From Heliocybe sulcata (lineage: Eukaryota; Basidiomycota; Agaricomycetes; Gloeophyllales; Gloeophyllaceae): a stretch of 64,000 nucleotides of DNA. Below, piece by piece: positions 32,637 through 44,620 of this stretch. The notes beneath the pieces are model-generated. The model was given only the letters and a program-made list of their open reading frames with translations, did no database searches and had not been told where the DNA came from. The DNA is taken from assembly GCA_004369045.1 (NCBI GenBank), contig ML213523.1, positions 385,688-449,687 on the forward strand, read 5' to 3'. The translations under genes and the position numbers were made by a program. Numbering within the stretch: position 1 is the first letter of the stretch; each line of letters opens with the position of its first letter.

Positions 32637-33774
32637 AGTTTTGATACCCGGGGCAACGTCTACAAGGTGGACAGTGTGAGATGGCCGTGTGCAATGACGA
32701 AGCGGCTCACTTTCGCCCAGGAAACCGAGGTCAATGAGCTCTTGCTCGCTCAGGTCGACGATCTCTGCGGGAAACGCTCAGCGCTCGTAACGAAGAGGAA
32801 CGACGGCAGCGACTCACTCTTGGTCAGATATGCAGGATCCATGGCGGAAAAAGAACAGTTCACGAGAGGTGGTAGTAAGAAAGCGCAATTGCAAGTAGCT
32901 CGTCGATGGGGATGAGTTGGGCAGCGATGGGAATCTTCGAGTGAACCAGTCTAGTCCGTGAATATCTAACGGTCTAACGCAGAGTTGCGTGAATCGGAGT
33001 TTGAACCACAGCCAAGGGCAAGATGTGGGAGTCGCGGAGCGGGCACACGGAGAGTAGTCGCATAGCAAAAGACAGAGCTGTATAGGGGTTCGTAGGATAA
33101 TATATTGAAGAAAGAAAAGAGCTCGTAACAAGGGCATGATTAACGAATGAATTGAGCGTATCGGTAATCCTTCAGCCACCCGGGCTGAGACTGCCCAACG
33201 GGCGTACGTTAGCCGGTCCAGTTCCCTAACCGTCATATGCGCGCACCCAAGTTTCCACTCTGCACAATCACGTGGTGCATCACTAGATGAAAAGGCACGT
33301 GCAGGCTCACGTGCACGATAAACACAATTTGGAGGAATATCCCGCAACGCGTCTTCTTATTTGCCAGATTTCTGCTGGTGCTCGTCCATCACTTGCTCCT
33401 GTTCTTGACAGTCCTGAATGCTGAATGCTGAGCTCTGCAGACCAGAATATTTACTAGACAAAAGTGCTTCAGCATCAAGTCTTAAAGCGGTTATTGCTCC
33501 CTGGCTGCGCCAGATATCTCGTTCGCTCTATAGGTCGATTGTGGCTTTTTTGCGCTACCCGTCCTGCCCCCGATCCATTACATGACTGAAAGCGCGCGCA
33601 CAAGGACCCGGTATCAAGGCTCCTCCAAGTGATATCACATATTACATTGCAGTGGGACGGCCGGTCAGTCGAGTGCTTCTTAGTTAGGCTTGACTATTAT
33701 TGTTAAAGGTTCTCTAGTTCAGTCATCGCTTGCGTTCTTTAGCAGTGTAGCAACCCTGGTCATCCCGCTTTGCC
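32637..33774. other. Divergent intergenic region
   Basis: It lies upstream of both the protease gene and the F-box gene. Two CACGTG E-box-like hexamers are near 33293 and 33309. The 177-codon minus-strand frame at 32814-33347 lacks any domain, and I take it as chance. Confidence 0.4.
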
Positions 33775-34800
33775 ATGGACATCTTGCCGCCCGAAGTGCT
33801 GCTCCAGATTGTGGATCAAGTCTGCGACGATAGTGGGCAAACAGCTTGCTCGCTACGATTGGTGTCCAAATACTTCTGCGCGGTTGCAGGCTCATACAGG
33901 TTCCGATCTGCGGCTGCTGTCGGGACCAAGAGTGTTACTCGTCTACTAGAAGCTCTGTGCAATGCTGGTCCGGAAGAGCGGGGATCGCTGCGCCATCTCT
34001 TCATTTCAGACACACTGGTAGAGGGCCTGAAGACTCGGAGCTATGGTCATACCTCTCTAGAACTCTATACCGAAAGAGAAGAAATGCGAAAGGCGGAAGA
34101 AACGAGGGGCCTCGAGTTCGCTGGCAAAGTAAAAAACATCCTCGCCCTCGTAGGCTCTTCAATAAGGACGCTCATGTATCTTGCACATACCCCCCACGGG
34201 CAGTACGACCTTCTGGCCGCCCTCCCATCGGCTAACTTCCCGAGACTCAGCCATCTTACACTGCGCCTTGTGGAAGGCAGGTTTCCATCAATTGACTCTC
34301 TTCCTCTGAGTCTGTCCCCACCAATGCCGAATCTGAGTCATCTACATATACAGTGCTCTTGGGGGCCATCGTGTGCGATAATCGCTGAATTAGGATCAAT
34401 GTTCGCTTCAAACAATGTCACGAGCAGACTCAGTTACATCCGTTTCTCCGGCATCGGCTTCACCTTGTCCTGCCAAGAGACGCTCGCCTCTACCTTGAAT
34501 ACCGTATCGCGCTCCTCGGAGCGTTGCCTGCTCCCTATGACCACCAAGGAACTTATCCTCGATCCGCTATACGTAGAGAGCAGGGTATCAGAAGACCATC
34601 GGTCGATTGAATCTGTGGTGTTCACCCGTCGTAATGAAGTTCGCGCCCGTACCACAGGCTCGAGAGTGAAGTTCAGGATGGTTCCACCTGGACCAGTGAG
34701 AACGGCCATGCGGTCGAAGGCAGACTGGCTAATGGTACAATCCGGGCAATTAGGGATATCGGTGAGATCTTCAGTGCTACTGCTCGTAACTCATGTCTGA
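33775..34800 (+). CDS. F-box-like protein, single exon
   Basis: The frame is 341 codons. An F-box-like N-terminus (ILPPEVLLQIVDQVCDDSGQ, LRLVSKYFCAVAGSYRFRS) is followed by a helical region and leucine-rich stretches (FPRLSHLTLRLVEG, MPNLSHLHIQCSW). The truncated relative at 29957 shows the same order. The C-terminus beyond residue 290 is basic and not leucine-rich. Length is short for the family, so the 3' end may be eroded or contain an unrecognised intron. The expected role is substrate recognition in an SCF ligase. Confidence 0.65.
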   Translation: MDILPPEVLLQIVDQVCDDSGQTACSLRLVSKYFCAVAGSYRFRSAAAVGTKSVTRLLEALCNAGPEERGSLRHLFISDTLVEGLKTRSYGHTSLELYTEREEMRKAEETRGLEFAGKVKNILALVGSSIRTLMYLAHTPHGQYDLLAALPSANFPRLSHLTLRLVEGRFPSIDSLPLSLSPPMPNLSHLHIQCSWGPSCAIIAELGSMFASNNVTSRLSYIRFSGIGFTLSCQETLASTLNTVSRSSERCLLPMTTKELILDPLYVESRVSEDHRSIESVVFTRRNEVRARTTGSRVKFRMVPPGPVRTAMRSKADWLMVQSGQLGISVRSSVLLLVTHV

Positions 34801-35435
34801 CCGGCCAGTAGGACGACTGGTTTTGAGCAGATGAGGGACCTCCTATTCTACTTGACACCGTTGTCAGATACCTGTTCTTCATGCTTCGGTTTCAATAACA
34901 TTGTTGCTGGGTTGTCGTCACTGCGACTGGATTACAGTCTGTCATTTTATGTAGGAGACCTGTGACTGGGATCCTATTCACTCACTCAGCAGCCTTTCGA
35001 ATGGTAACAAGTCATCCAGAGTTGCCCTCCAGACGTAGTAGCAAATCACAGGTCCGCACATTTACGCTGAACGATATCACCTGTTACTCAGTACTCGTGA
35101 TCACTGTGCGTATCTTTGACAGCTGTCAGATTTGACTGTCGCACTGCTGATGGATCCTACACACACCTATCAGCACTGTTTCGGCAAGATGCTCACCATC
35201 ACGTTAGTATGCCTCATGGTGGTGGTCGAGGAGCTCCACCCGTACGCCCGCCCCTTGAGAATGTCGCGCAAACATCAGAATTCATTCAGATAATGACTTC
35301 AATGATTCCAGCACCTCGTCATCAAGTTACTTCTCGACGCATGCTCCTGTCAATCGTGCTACTCGCTCACATGGTTCCTTGTCAGTGGGCTCGAGTATAT
35401 AGAGTCACTGTCGAGGCCCGAAGCTTGCTAGAGCC
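34801..35435. promoter_or_regulatory. Intergenic with muramidase promoter
   Basis: No gene was recognised. A TATA-like GTATATAGAG lies near 35394-35403, about 35 bp before the muramidase ATG, so the 5' UTR would be very short. Confidence 0.45.
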
Positions 35436-36567
35436 ATGGCGATATTCTCATTCTTACTGGCTTTAGCTGGTGCCTTCTCGGTCCTGGCTGCTCCCCAGGG
35501 TATTGACGTCTCCAGTTATCAGGGCAATGTCGACTGGAGCACTGTGAAGGCGAATGGGGTATCCTTCGTGTATATCAAGGCTACTGAGGTTCGTCCATCG
35601 TATGTATCTGCACATTGGCCTCTTTGACCAATGAGGAACAACTACAGGGAACCAGTACGTTGGACGCTCCACGCTGGACGCAGGGAATCGAACTTACCTG
35701 CTCCACGTTGGACCAGCTTATACCAATCCTGATTTTTCAAGCCAGTATACTGGCGCTACGAATGCGGGCCTTATCCGGGGCGGCTACCATTTCGCCCATC
35801 CTGACATCAGTAAGTTTCACAACCCATTGTATTGACCGACGTGTTTACTAAACGACTACTCGCTGGCAGGTTCAGGTGCTACTCAAGCCGAGTATTTCTT
35901 GGCTCATGGAGGTCGGTCTATCCACACAAAGTCGCGTGACATCTGTGTAATTTGATCTTCTTGCAGGTGGCTGGTCCAGTGACGGTATCACCCTTCCGGG
36001 TGCTCTTGATATCGAATGTGAGCACTCCAGACCAGTTGATTACCGTGCTGGTCACCAAGTCTGTCGCAGATAACCCTGACGGAGCTGAATGCTATGGGCT
36101 CTCGGCTTCGGGGATGGTTTCCTGGATATCCGACTTCTCCACCACGTACCATTCCCATACCGGACGGTACTGTCGCTGCCATATTCTACCAAATATCGAA
36201 ACTAAAAAGCTGTGGACATGGTCCCAGATACCCAGGTGGGCAATCTCTAGCCACCTTCTCCGGTATCAAGCCAACTTATCCTGAAAACAGTCATATACAC
36301 CACAACGGACTGGTGGACCACATGCACAGGTAACAGCGCGACATTTGCGTCGAATAATCCTCTGTGGGTAGCGCGGTACTCGTCTAGCGTCGGTGCATTG
36401 CCTGCGGGTTGGAGGTGAGCTGATGTCTTATAGCGACCATCGTGCTTTGAACTAACTGATACAACAGCTACGAAACATTCTGGCAATACGCTGATTCTGG
36501 CGCAAACCCCGGCGATCAAGATTTGTTTAACGGCGATGCGGCCAGGCTTCAGAGGTACGCATTATGA
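35436..36567 (+). CDS. Secreted GH25 muramidase (Chalaropsis-type lysozyme)
   Basis: Signal peptide MAIFSFLLALAGAFSVLA is followed by the GH25 start GIDVSSYQGNVDW (catalytic-site Asp), FVYIKATEG, YTNPDFSSQYTGATNAG, RGGYHFAHPDIS, the active-site GALDIEYNP, YPVIYTTTDWW and ETFWQYADSG near the end. It should cleave the beta-1,4 bond between MurNAc and GlcNAc in bacterial walls, outside the cell. The coding frame can be assembled only with a 7-nt exon at 35648-35654 (GGAACCA, completing ATEGTTYTN) and an 8-nt exon at 36228-36235 (ATACCCAG, completing GRYPVIY). Both are flanked by good GT..AG introns of 55-62 nt and restore the family consensus. Other exons are 35436-35588, 35717-35809 and from 35870. 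Total length fits the family (about 210-230 residues). Confidence 0.88.
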
Positions 36568-37216
36568 TCCTTTCCTCTTTTCTGAGTTGAGGAGCTGTTA
36601 ATGTAGAATAGCCACCGGCTAGATAGACGCATCTTATGTACCTAGTAGTTGGTATATCTTTGTCGGTGATTGTATCGAGTCGACAGGCGTACAAGTTCTG
36701 TGCATTCCTGAGCCACAAATAATGTGTGCACGTGATCCCATGTTCCCGCCACGTATCGCCTATACTTTGATGCATGTGATTGTTTGCTTTTCTTTTACTA
36801 AACTCAGCTCTCTTTCCGAAGACACTGGGAGTCCTGAAGATAGCGCACTTCCAAAGACTCGAGTATGTATGATTATGCTCTGTCCGACGAGACTCTAGCA
36901 GTGTATTTGGCACTAAATAAGACGTCTTAAGGATCACAGATTAGTCGATAGGGCACTCGAAGCGAGCGGACTGCGCGCCGTAATCCAGTGCTATCCGCAC
37001 TTTCTCTACTGCTTGAGTGAGTGTTCTGCGTATTTAGCCTCTTGGTGCCCAGGGCACTTTGAGACACTCAAGTGTACGTGGCTGAGTGGTACAGACAAGT
37101 TGTCGGCGTGGTTTTGGTCTGAGCAACGAATGGTCTGTCCACTCATTCTATCGATCTTAGGCACAGGAGATCAGCTTCATAACTCAACTTTTGCACCCGA
37201 AGCCAACCTCGCGAGA
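36568..37216. other. Intergenic
   Basis: Only short open frames were seen. It serves as the muramidase 3' region and TRM44 upstream region. Confidence 0.4.
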
Positions 37217-38985
37217 ATGACTACCGCGACCAGGCCCAAGTTCAGGCCTCTGCCCTGTGATGGAGGCGATCTTCCCTTCGATCCGCTGGTGTTTACTGGT
37301 CTTGGTACTGCGATACCAGTCATCCGATGTACCGCGGATTTCCAGCTAGACCTGGTAAGCATTCTGCAGATGCGATTTGCAGACTCAACATGCCCCTAAC
37401 CTCCCGAACATGAAGGACAGTTTGAGACCGCCATGTCTCAGATAATTCACCATCCAGAGTACAACTCTACGTTAATCCTGAGATCGGAAGTGGTAGCTGA
37501 ACATGTAGCCCCCGATCCTCCCTCAACGCATACTCCAAGTCTGGATGGATATACCTCTATCAAGACGATTCACCGAAAGCTACTGCCTCGGCGGCCGGGC
37601 AGAGACGCTGGCTTAGAGCAGATGTGCACGATGTACACCGACACGGCGGATAACCAGCAGACTATCTCCGTCCTGGTACTTACACCGATCCTTGAGCCAG
37701 GCTCCCCGCTGCCTTATTATCACCCGTCTGTCTCCCACCTCGCTTTTCGCTACATCCCCTCCGAAGACTTCGACGGCAACGGCACGCTCTCCATCGAAAC
37801 CATCCCTCTCCCTTCCACCACCCCGGATATCACTCCCAATTCGCGGCTCTATCGCACCTGTCTTGCACTGCTGGATACGCTGCATCGGTACGGATGGGGT
37901 GCGCTCGTTAACTACAAGAAGCGTATGTCGCATGACCGCATCATCGGGCGGGAAGAGTATCAGGACCTGTACCTCGTCATGCGAGAACGCCACAAGTCGA
38001 GGGTGGCGGAATGGTGCGAAGGCACGGATCCGTTGAAGCATGTTTTCGAGGTGAGCATCTCTCTGCTGTGTGTATATACCCTCCCGTCATGATCTGCACA
38101 GGATATAGGCATCGCAACATACCTGATGCTCCTCTGGAAAGATATGTACTCCTCCCCGAATGGTGTCCGACAACAAAGCAACTCCAGGTCACAATCGGAG
38201 CGACCATGGGACACGTGGCCCCGTCCCCAAGCCGGCTTTCTCGATCTAGGGTACGAGAGAACTCCTACTAGCGTTCTCTCAAATGAGGAATGCTGACCTC
38301 TCGTAGATGCGGTAACGGCCTCCTCGTGCACATCCTCGTATCCGAAGGCTACCTAGGACACGGCATTGACGTACGCGCGCGGCACTCCTGGACGTCCTAC
38401 CCCCCCGCCACCCAGTCTTCTCTGCATGTCCACGCGCTCACCCCGACCAGTCTCTTACCCGACACGTACTTGACCCCCGGCGTCTTCCTTATCGGCAACC
38501 ATGCAGACGAACTCACGCCTTGGGTTCCCGTACTCTCTGCCCTCCACGACGCATCAGGATACCTGTCGATCCCGTGCTGCGCGTGGGCGTTCGACGAGCG
38601 CTTTACACGCGCGAAGAGCAGGGACGCGCTGTTCCCGGTTCCTCAATCCGACTCGGAGTGGGTGGAGAACCTGGGTTTGGGCGGGGATGGGAACTATGCG
38701 AGCGCGTACTCGGCGTACCGGATATGGATCGCAGCGCTGAGCGAGTGGTGCGGATGGGAGGTGGAGTGCGATGCACTGAGGATTCCGAGTACGCGGAATT
38801 GGGCGATAGTGGGTAGGTTGTCGAGGTGTTTATCCTTCTGCCGGTGCTCATTACTCTTTGGGACAGGAAGACGGAGAGTGGATATTCCAGGAGGGAGGGA
38901 AAACGCCGAGAAGATCATTGAAGAGGTACGTGCAAGAGGGTTATTCAAAACTAGGCGGCCGGAGGGAAAGGCAGGCGATCATTGA
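37217..38985 (+). CDS. TRM44: tRNA (uracil-O2')-methyltransferase TRM44
   Basis: Five exons (37217-37354, 37421-38050, 38102-38250, 38307-38812, 38867-38985) sum to exactly 514 codons. The enzyme 2'-O-methylates U44 of tRNA-Ser in the cytosol with S-adenosylmethionine. The SAM motif FLDLGCGNGLLVHIL is formed across the third intron, and is followed by SEGYLGHGIDVRARHSW, LIGNHADELTPWVP and the YLSIPCCAWAFDERF block, a signature of the family. Downstream come LRIPSTRNWAIVG and the C-terminal RARGLFKTRRPEGKAGDH. The N-terminal half (HPEYNSTLILRSEVV, MCTMYTD) also fits. The start ATG at 37217 gives MTTATRPKFRPLP, a reasonable length for Trm44. Confidence 0.93.
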
Positions 38986-39984
38986 ATCGTAAGAGAGCCG
39001 TAATACGCTATGTCTGGCAACCTTAAGATCGGGGCCGAGTCGGTCAGTGCTCAGAACGATACTGAACGCGTCGCGCCTTCTCAGTTGGCGCTTACCTTAT
39101 CCCTTACCGTCTGACACTTCTACAGAGGTTGTACTCATACTAGGGGCGCCTCATGAAATGGACTGGCCGGAGTGTCAGGGGCATCTGGGAGTCCGACAAG
39201 AACCAGGTTCATGGTCACATATGTGCGTACTGAACTCTTTTACAATGAGATCTTGAACTGCGCGGCACATCAGAAGGAAGGCGAAAAGCGTCTGCGCGGG
39301 TTGGAGCCTATATCTCATCCTCGTCAGCGCACTCGACCTGACGCCGCAGCCACCCATTCCCGAACCGAACTGACAATCGGCTCAAGACCGTTTATATTAA
39401 CCCATATCAAGGTACCTGTGGACAGGCTAGTCAAGCTGTCGGTCAGAGACTTGATGGCGTTGTCGCACCCGTTCCGCATCTCGTTCCTTGCCTGAGTAAC
39501 AGCCTGAGTAATGGCAACATGCATCTTGTCATGTCAGTGGAACAATTACAGCCTCTATACATTATCTTCCCGCGTCTGCAGGGGGTTATATCAGTGTATC
39601 AAGTTATGCGAGAGGTATCCATATTCGTTGCGGGACAAGTACTGTAGTCTGAGGCTTCAATCGCGGCATGTGGATACTTGCAGATTGGCGCCCACGCCGG
39701 CGCGGTAAGCCTTAGCAATCCTCCTCCAATTTCTCGGTGAAGTATGTTCCAGGGATCCGATATCTTTAGACATTCCCTGGTTCAATGTTCATTATCTCAG
39801 GAAGAAGCATGTAGCTGAATCAGCGCCGAGTTCCATGCGTCCGAAACCAGTCAGGCTCTCTCACGAAGGACTCACGAGTTCATGAATATCACGGAATGCA
39901 GGCCGGCCATGCTTCATAAGGAAGATCGGACAATGCGCTTTTGGGGGGAGATACCGATCGCTCACTCATACGCAGTGGGTGAGA
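38986..39984. other. Gene-free stretch
   Basis: No gene, RNA or repeat was recognised. The last part is upstream of the first WrbA-type gene. Confidence 0.4.
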
Positions 39985-40984
39985 ATGTGTTTTCCCTCGA
40001 AACGCCGGAAAGACGACTCGCTTGAGGAGGACGGTCAGAACAAACGGTCTCGATCGGCCCAGCAACCGCCAGCCGACAGTACAAATACCCCAGCTTTCGC
40101 TGATCCTGAACCAGCCACAGCTCACACCACAGACCCCACCATGTCGTCCCCCAGACTCGCAATCGTCGTCTACACGATGTACGGCCATGTTGCCAAATGT
40201 GCGTGCGCCGTCATCTCATACTCCTGTTTCCCACCATCCCGCCAAGCCCGTGCTGATGTCCGGTTCAGTGGCTGAGGCCATCAAGACTGGGATTGAGGGC
40301 GCAGGTGGGAATGCGTCCATTTTCCAGTGAGTCTTACGTGCCGGCGTTCTCCCATGGTGGACTCAATGATCTGGTAGGGTCGCGGAGACGCTCTCTCCGG
40401 AGATCTTGAAGTTGGTCAAGGCGCCGCCAAAGCCTGACTACCCCGTCATGGATCCTTTGGACCTCAAGAACTTCGACGGTTTCTTGTTCGGTATCCCCAC
40501 CCGTTACGGTAACTTCCCGGTTCAATGGAAGGTCAGTATCGCCCTTGTATGGTCATGAGTGCTAGCTTGAGCTTACAGGGTCTGTAGGCATTCTGGGACT
40601 CGACTGGCCCTCTCTGGGCTAGCACCGCCCTCTGCGGCAAGTACGCCGGTCTCTTCGTCTCGACTGGTGCCCCAGGTGGTGGCCAAGAGTCCACTCTCAT
40701 GGCTGCCATGTCGACCCTTGTCCACCATGGCATAATCTATGTACCATTGGGATACAAGCACACCTTTGCGCACCTTGCCAACTTGACTGAAGTCCGAGGC
40801 GGTGAGTCATAACACCCGTTGTCCGTGCTCTGTTTGGTTTTATGATGCTTCTGCAGGCTCTCCATGGGGCGCTGGCACGTTCGCCAACTCGGACGGTTCT
40901 CGTCAGCCTACAGCACTTGAGCTGGAGATCGCGAAACTGCAGGGTCAGGGCTTCTACGAGGTTGTCTCGCAGGTCAAGTTCTGA
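39985..40984 (+). CDS. WrbA-type NAD(P)H:quinone oxidoreductase, copy 1
   Basis: Five exons encode a flavodoxin-like protein: N-terminal extension [11 protein letters not shown]..., then [14 protein letters not shown] (FMN phosphate loop), [81 protein letters not shown] and a C-terminal VSQVKF. Fungal members (Pst2/Ycp4-like) reduce quinones by two electrons and protect against oxidative stress, at the plasma membrane or in the cytosol. The start at 39985 gives the MCFPSKR extension also found in copy 2. One of three paralogues within 9.5 kb. Confidence 0.9.
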
Positions 40985-43252
40985 GGCGACCATTATCCAC
41001 TATGGTATTCGGAGGTTCCGGTGTTGGATTATACATACCTTATCGTCTTGTTTGCGGTGATACTCGACATGCACATACCCTGCAGGCGTGAGAGGCGCAG
41101 CATGTCGACGTGGGAGGGCCAAGCATGGTAGATCGCATCTATCAACAGAATCACATTTATCTTGGTCGTCAGGCGATAAGCTGGCGAGATATGCAAACTG
41201 CACGATAAGACAGGGGTTGTCAGCGGTAGCGCTATTTCAAGAATTCAGCAGGCTAGCGAGAACGAGGCCATACCGTGTGTGTCCATGCAGGAGTCGATGA
41301 GTTCAGTCCGCTCACCCTGCGCCTGCCGACATGAGCGAGACGTTGCACAACAAGTCGATCTCGTGCCTCCATTGGACGAGATTTTCCCGAGTGTTGAGCA
41401 ACGAGTCGGAGGTAAAATGGATGAGGCAACCGAGATCTAAGCAGCGATTAGATTTATTGACCGTAGTCTGGAATTGATGAGACAAAGAATCAATTGAATC
41501 TGCGTCAGTGTTGAAGGCACCGGATCTTAACGAGCGGGAATTACCAAGAAAACAGGCAGCGAACACCAGGGAGTGCAGATGAAACGTCCAGCATCTTGAA
41601 CGACGTCCAGGTCTCCTAGCCTCGCAGGTTGGGTGATGTTATGCCGACTACGGTAGACGCAAAGACAGGACGTAGAGAGCACATGACCACGCAGACTGAT
41701 CCTCCCAAGGTATGCGTGTTCGTGCCAGGCTGCTAGTGAAACAGAGGCTACAGATTCCGATGGCAAGACTGCCTTTGGCTCTCGATTTCCCGTCCAGCAG
41801 TGCGTAAGACCGTCGAATGTGGGCTAGACCGTAGGGTCCTGAAACCATCGGCGGGCGTTCCAGGACATCGGGATATTATGCGATTCCATCCCAGGCTTTT
41901 GACTGGCTTCCTTACCGGCTGCGTACGACTGACGGCATAATTGAGTAATCGTGGTTGGGGGCTCGAGATGGACCTTCCCGCGGTAGCCTCTGTAAGAGTC
42001 TTCCATCATTGACCTCTCCAGACTGTGAAAACTGGATATCTTGACGTACCTTTCCACCGCAAGATTCAGAGTTCTAAAGGTAAGACGCGCAAAATTATCA
42101 GGTTTAACTCACATTGACTGGAAACTTGTGGCGGACAGAGAAGTGACTGACAGAGAAGGGTTATAGAGATGCTGTAAACAGATACTGTCAAGTCAATTGT
42201 CAGTAGAATACGTCTTTGGTGCCAGTGCATGCCTGCGACTCTGGCGGTGCATATATAGACTCAGGCGCGCGTATCACAGCAGTACACACCCCTGTAACTC
42301 TCACACTTTCATCAAGCATTGTGCTCTGCATGACACGCCTTTGGTAGGAGCTAATGAGGCCGACGGTCACCGAGAAGTGATTTGTGCGAAAGGAACGCGA
42401 AAGAGAGAGGCGATACCCATCGACGAGCCTTATGGAGTACGTTCTTCCCACAGCTTGTGCTCTGCTCCTGGCCATTCACTTGCGATTTGGTATGTACTTA
42501 TGCCTTCTGCAATGCAGGCCTTTTCGTGCTATGCTCAATATGCTCAAATGGATGTCTCTTGATCTGCAGGTTTCTTATGGGCCGACTCAAGGCAACTGAA
42601 GATATCTAGTTCTTCTCAGATCTATGCTGGGTCCTCGGGGAGCGCACGTTTCGACCGAGTGCGCAATCAGATACTTAAGCACTTTGCATGATGCAGCAGG
42701 ATAGCCTGGTAAATATTACGGCGAATCACATAGTTCAGTGACACCATGTTAACATCCCAAAATACAGACACGATCCAGGTATCCCTATCACTGGTTAGAT
42801 GGCCTCTTCATACCACGCCATAGAGGGAACATCCTTTGCGCGGAAAATCTGAAGCCTTTATCGTATAGACACCGTGCCGAGGGTGAGGATCTTCTTATCG
42901 ACAGCGAGAGCGGGGATGCGGAGTATCCGTGCTTTTTCAGTTAACCTGGATACTGATTTTCACCTTAGGGAGATACCTGCCCCAACGCTGATGAGCTCAT
43001 GAGGAAGCTCTGATGTTGGGAACAAATGTTGTCCCTTCCCACTTGCAGTGCTAATTCTGGTGTCTACGAATCGCAACTGGACAGCCTGGCCTGAAGATGA
43101 TATCCGTCTCACGAAACACTCGCCTTCGTGTTTGGTATGGGAGTCTTGGGGCTGTCTCCAATTGAATGGCTCCAGTTCGCGATCCACGTTCGACCGTTAA
43201 AACCCTCTCTATCATTGCCATCTGTTTTCCAACGACGCTCATAACCACAACC
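40985..43252. other. Gene-free stretch of 2.3 kb
   Basis: Scattered short frames on both strands were examined and none shows a domain or coherent splicing. The right end is the promoter of the adenylating-enzyme gene. Confidence 0.35.
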
Positions 43253-44620
43253 ATGGCGGCAAAATCACTGGATTCATTCAGTAATACCTCGACGAACGTA
43301 CAGGTACTATCAACCTCTAGTCTGTCGTTCATTGTGCTAAATGGCTCCGCAGATTACATGTCCCGATGATACTACCGGTATAGAACGAATAATGCTCGCC
43401 GCCCAAGGCGACCTGCAACGACTTCTAAGGTACGTTTCAATTTGTGAACTTACTAAGGTATATGATGACAAGACGTACACTGCAGCTCTTTCTTCGCTTG
43501 TCCTATATCTGTGGAGCGCGTGTACGCCGATACATCACCTCGGGTGGCACCTGCGTCTACCGATCGCCCCATTACCCAACAACGTCAGGTGCAGCTCAAA
43601 TGCGGTTCACGTATCGTCTGCATCGCGACGTCCTTCGTCACACTCACTTCCCCCGAATGCGAGCGGCTCTTCCTGGACGAAAGATACGCCATCGGCCAGC
43701 TATTTAGACAGCTCCGTCTCGCTCCCAAGTTTACTCTGCTGAAGGTTGAGGCGAGGATCATAGATGGCAGGCGGGAACTTGAGCGCACGTACCGACTCGA
43801 GAATACCGGTATATCCTGCGATATCACAGAGGTGTTCCCGGACAGGGACATGTTCGTCCTTGGCAGGGCCTGGTTGGACGGTAGCGAGGCTGTCAACGGT
43901 GCTCGAAGCAGACCAGACCAGAAGATCTCACGCGACTGGGACCAACCGAATGGCTCACAACTAGCAATCGATTCGCCTCACGCTTTAGCTGCTGCTGCGG
44001 CATTATCGTCCATCCTGTATGGACGAGATGTGGACCCTCTCTCCGAGACTACTCTCAATGTGGCGAACCATGCGGGCGACATGTCTTACGCTCACTTCGC
44101 CAAGCTCGTAGAGGCTCAGTCGCATTCATGGTACGAGAAGCTCGCGCCCCTTCTTCCTCACAAGTCCATCAAGGCGTCTGTCGACGCACCCGTCGTTGCC
44201 GTGTTAGGAGAGGGCGGGTTGCATTCGACAATAACCACAATGGCGTTGCTTAGACTCAACGTCACGGTGTTCTTCCTGACACCGTCCGTACGTAGCCATA
44301 CTCAACTATGGCTCGTCCACGATGTCAGCTGACCATGATCTATCGTCTAGGACCCCATAACCTCCTTGGTTTACGAGCTGGCGGCCCGGCGTGCATTCGC
44401 TATCATATATGACGGTCGGTATGCTGATGTCGCTCGATGTGTGGCCGACAAGCTGTCCATTCCCGCTGTATCACGGGAAGACGGTGAAGTTGCCAAGGTG
44501 CCCGCCAAATCACCCGCCAACATGGTGCAGGAGCGCGGAAAGCGCTACAAGATGCTGCACGATGTCCCGCCCGCGATACCCATCATCGTCTACAATTCCG
44601 GCGTGAGCACCGCCGGCTAG
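43253..44620 (+). pseudogene. Adenylate-forming enzyme, truncated after the A3 motif
   Basis: Exons from ATG 43253 (MAAKSLDSFSNTST) join in frame. Residues to about 200 form the same domain as the gene at 28140 (GIERIMLAAQGDLQRLL, IVCIATSFVTLTSP, LDERYAIGQLFR, ITEVFPDRDMFV). The next part looks like the N-terminal subdomain of an acyl-CoA synthetase-like adenylating enzyme: SYAHFAKLVEAQ, VVAVLGEGGLHSTI, ALLRLNVTVFFLTPSDPITSLVYEL, AFAIIYDGRYADVA. It reaches IPIIVYNSGVSTAG, the place of the phosphate-binding A3 motif (normally xSSGSTGxPK), and stops at TAG 44618. Everything after, including the A5-A10 motifs, is absent downstream. So the product would lack catalysis; it is a truncated gene or a repurposed stub. 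Confidence 0.7.

Noticed and set aside
32814-33347. 177-codon minus-strand open frame
   Set aside because: Lies in a divergent promoter region; no recognisable domain.
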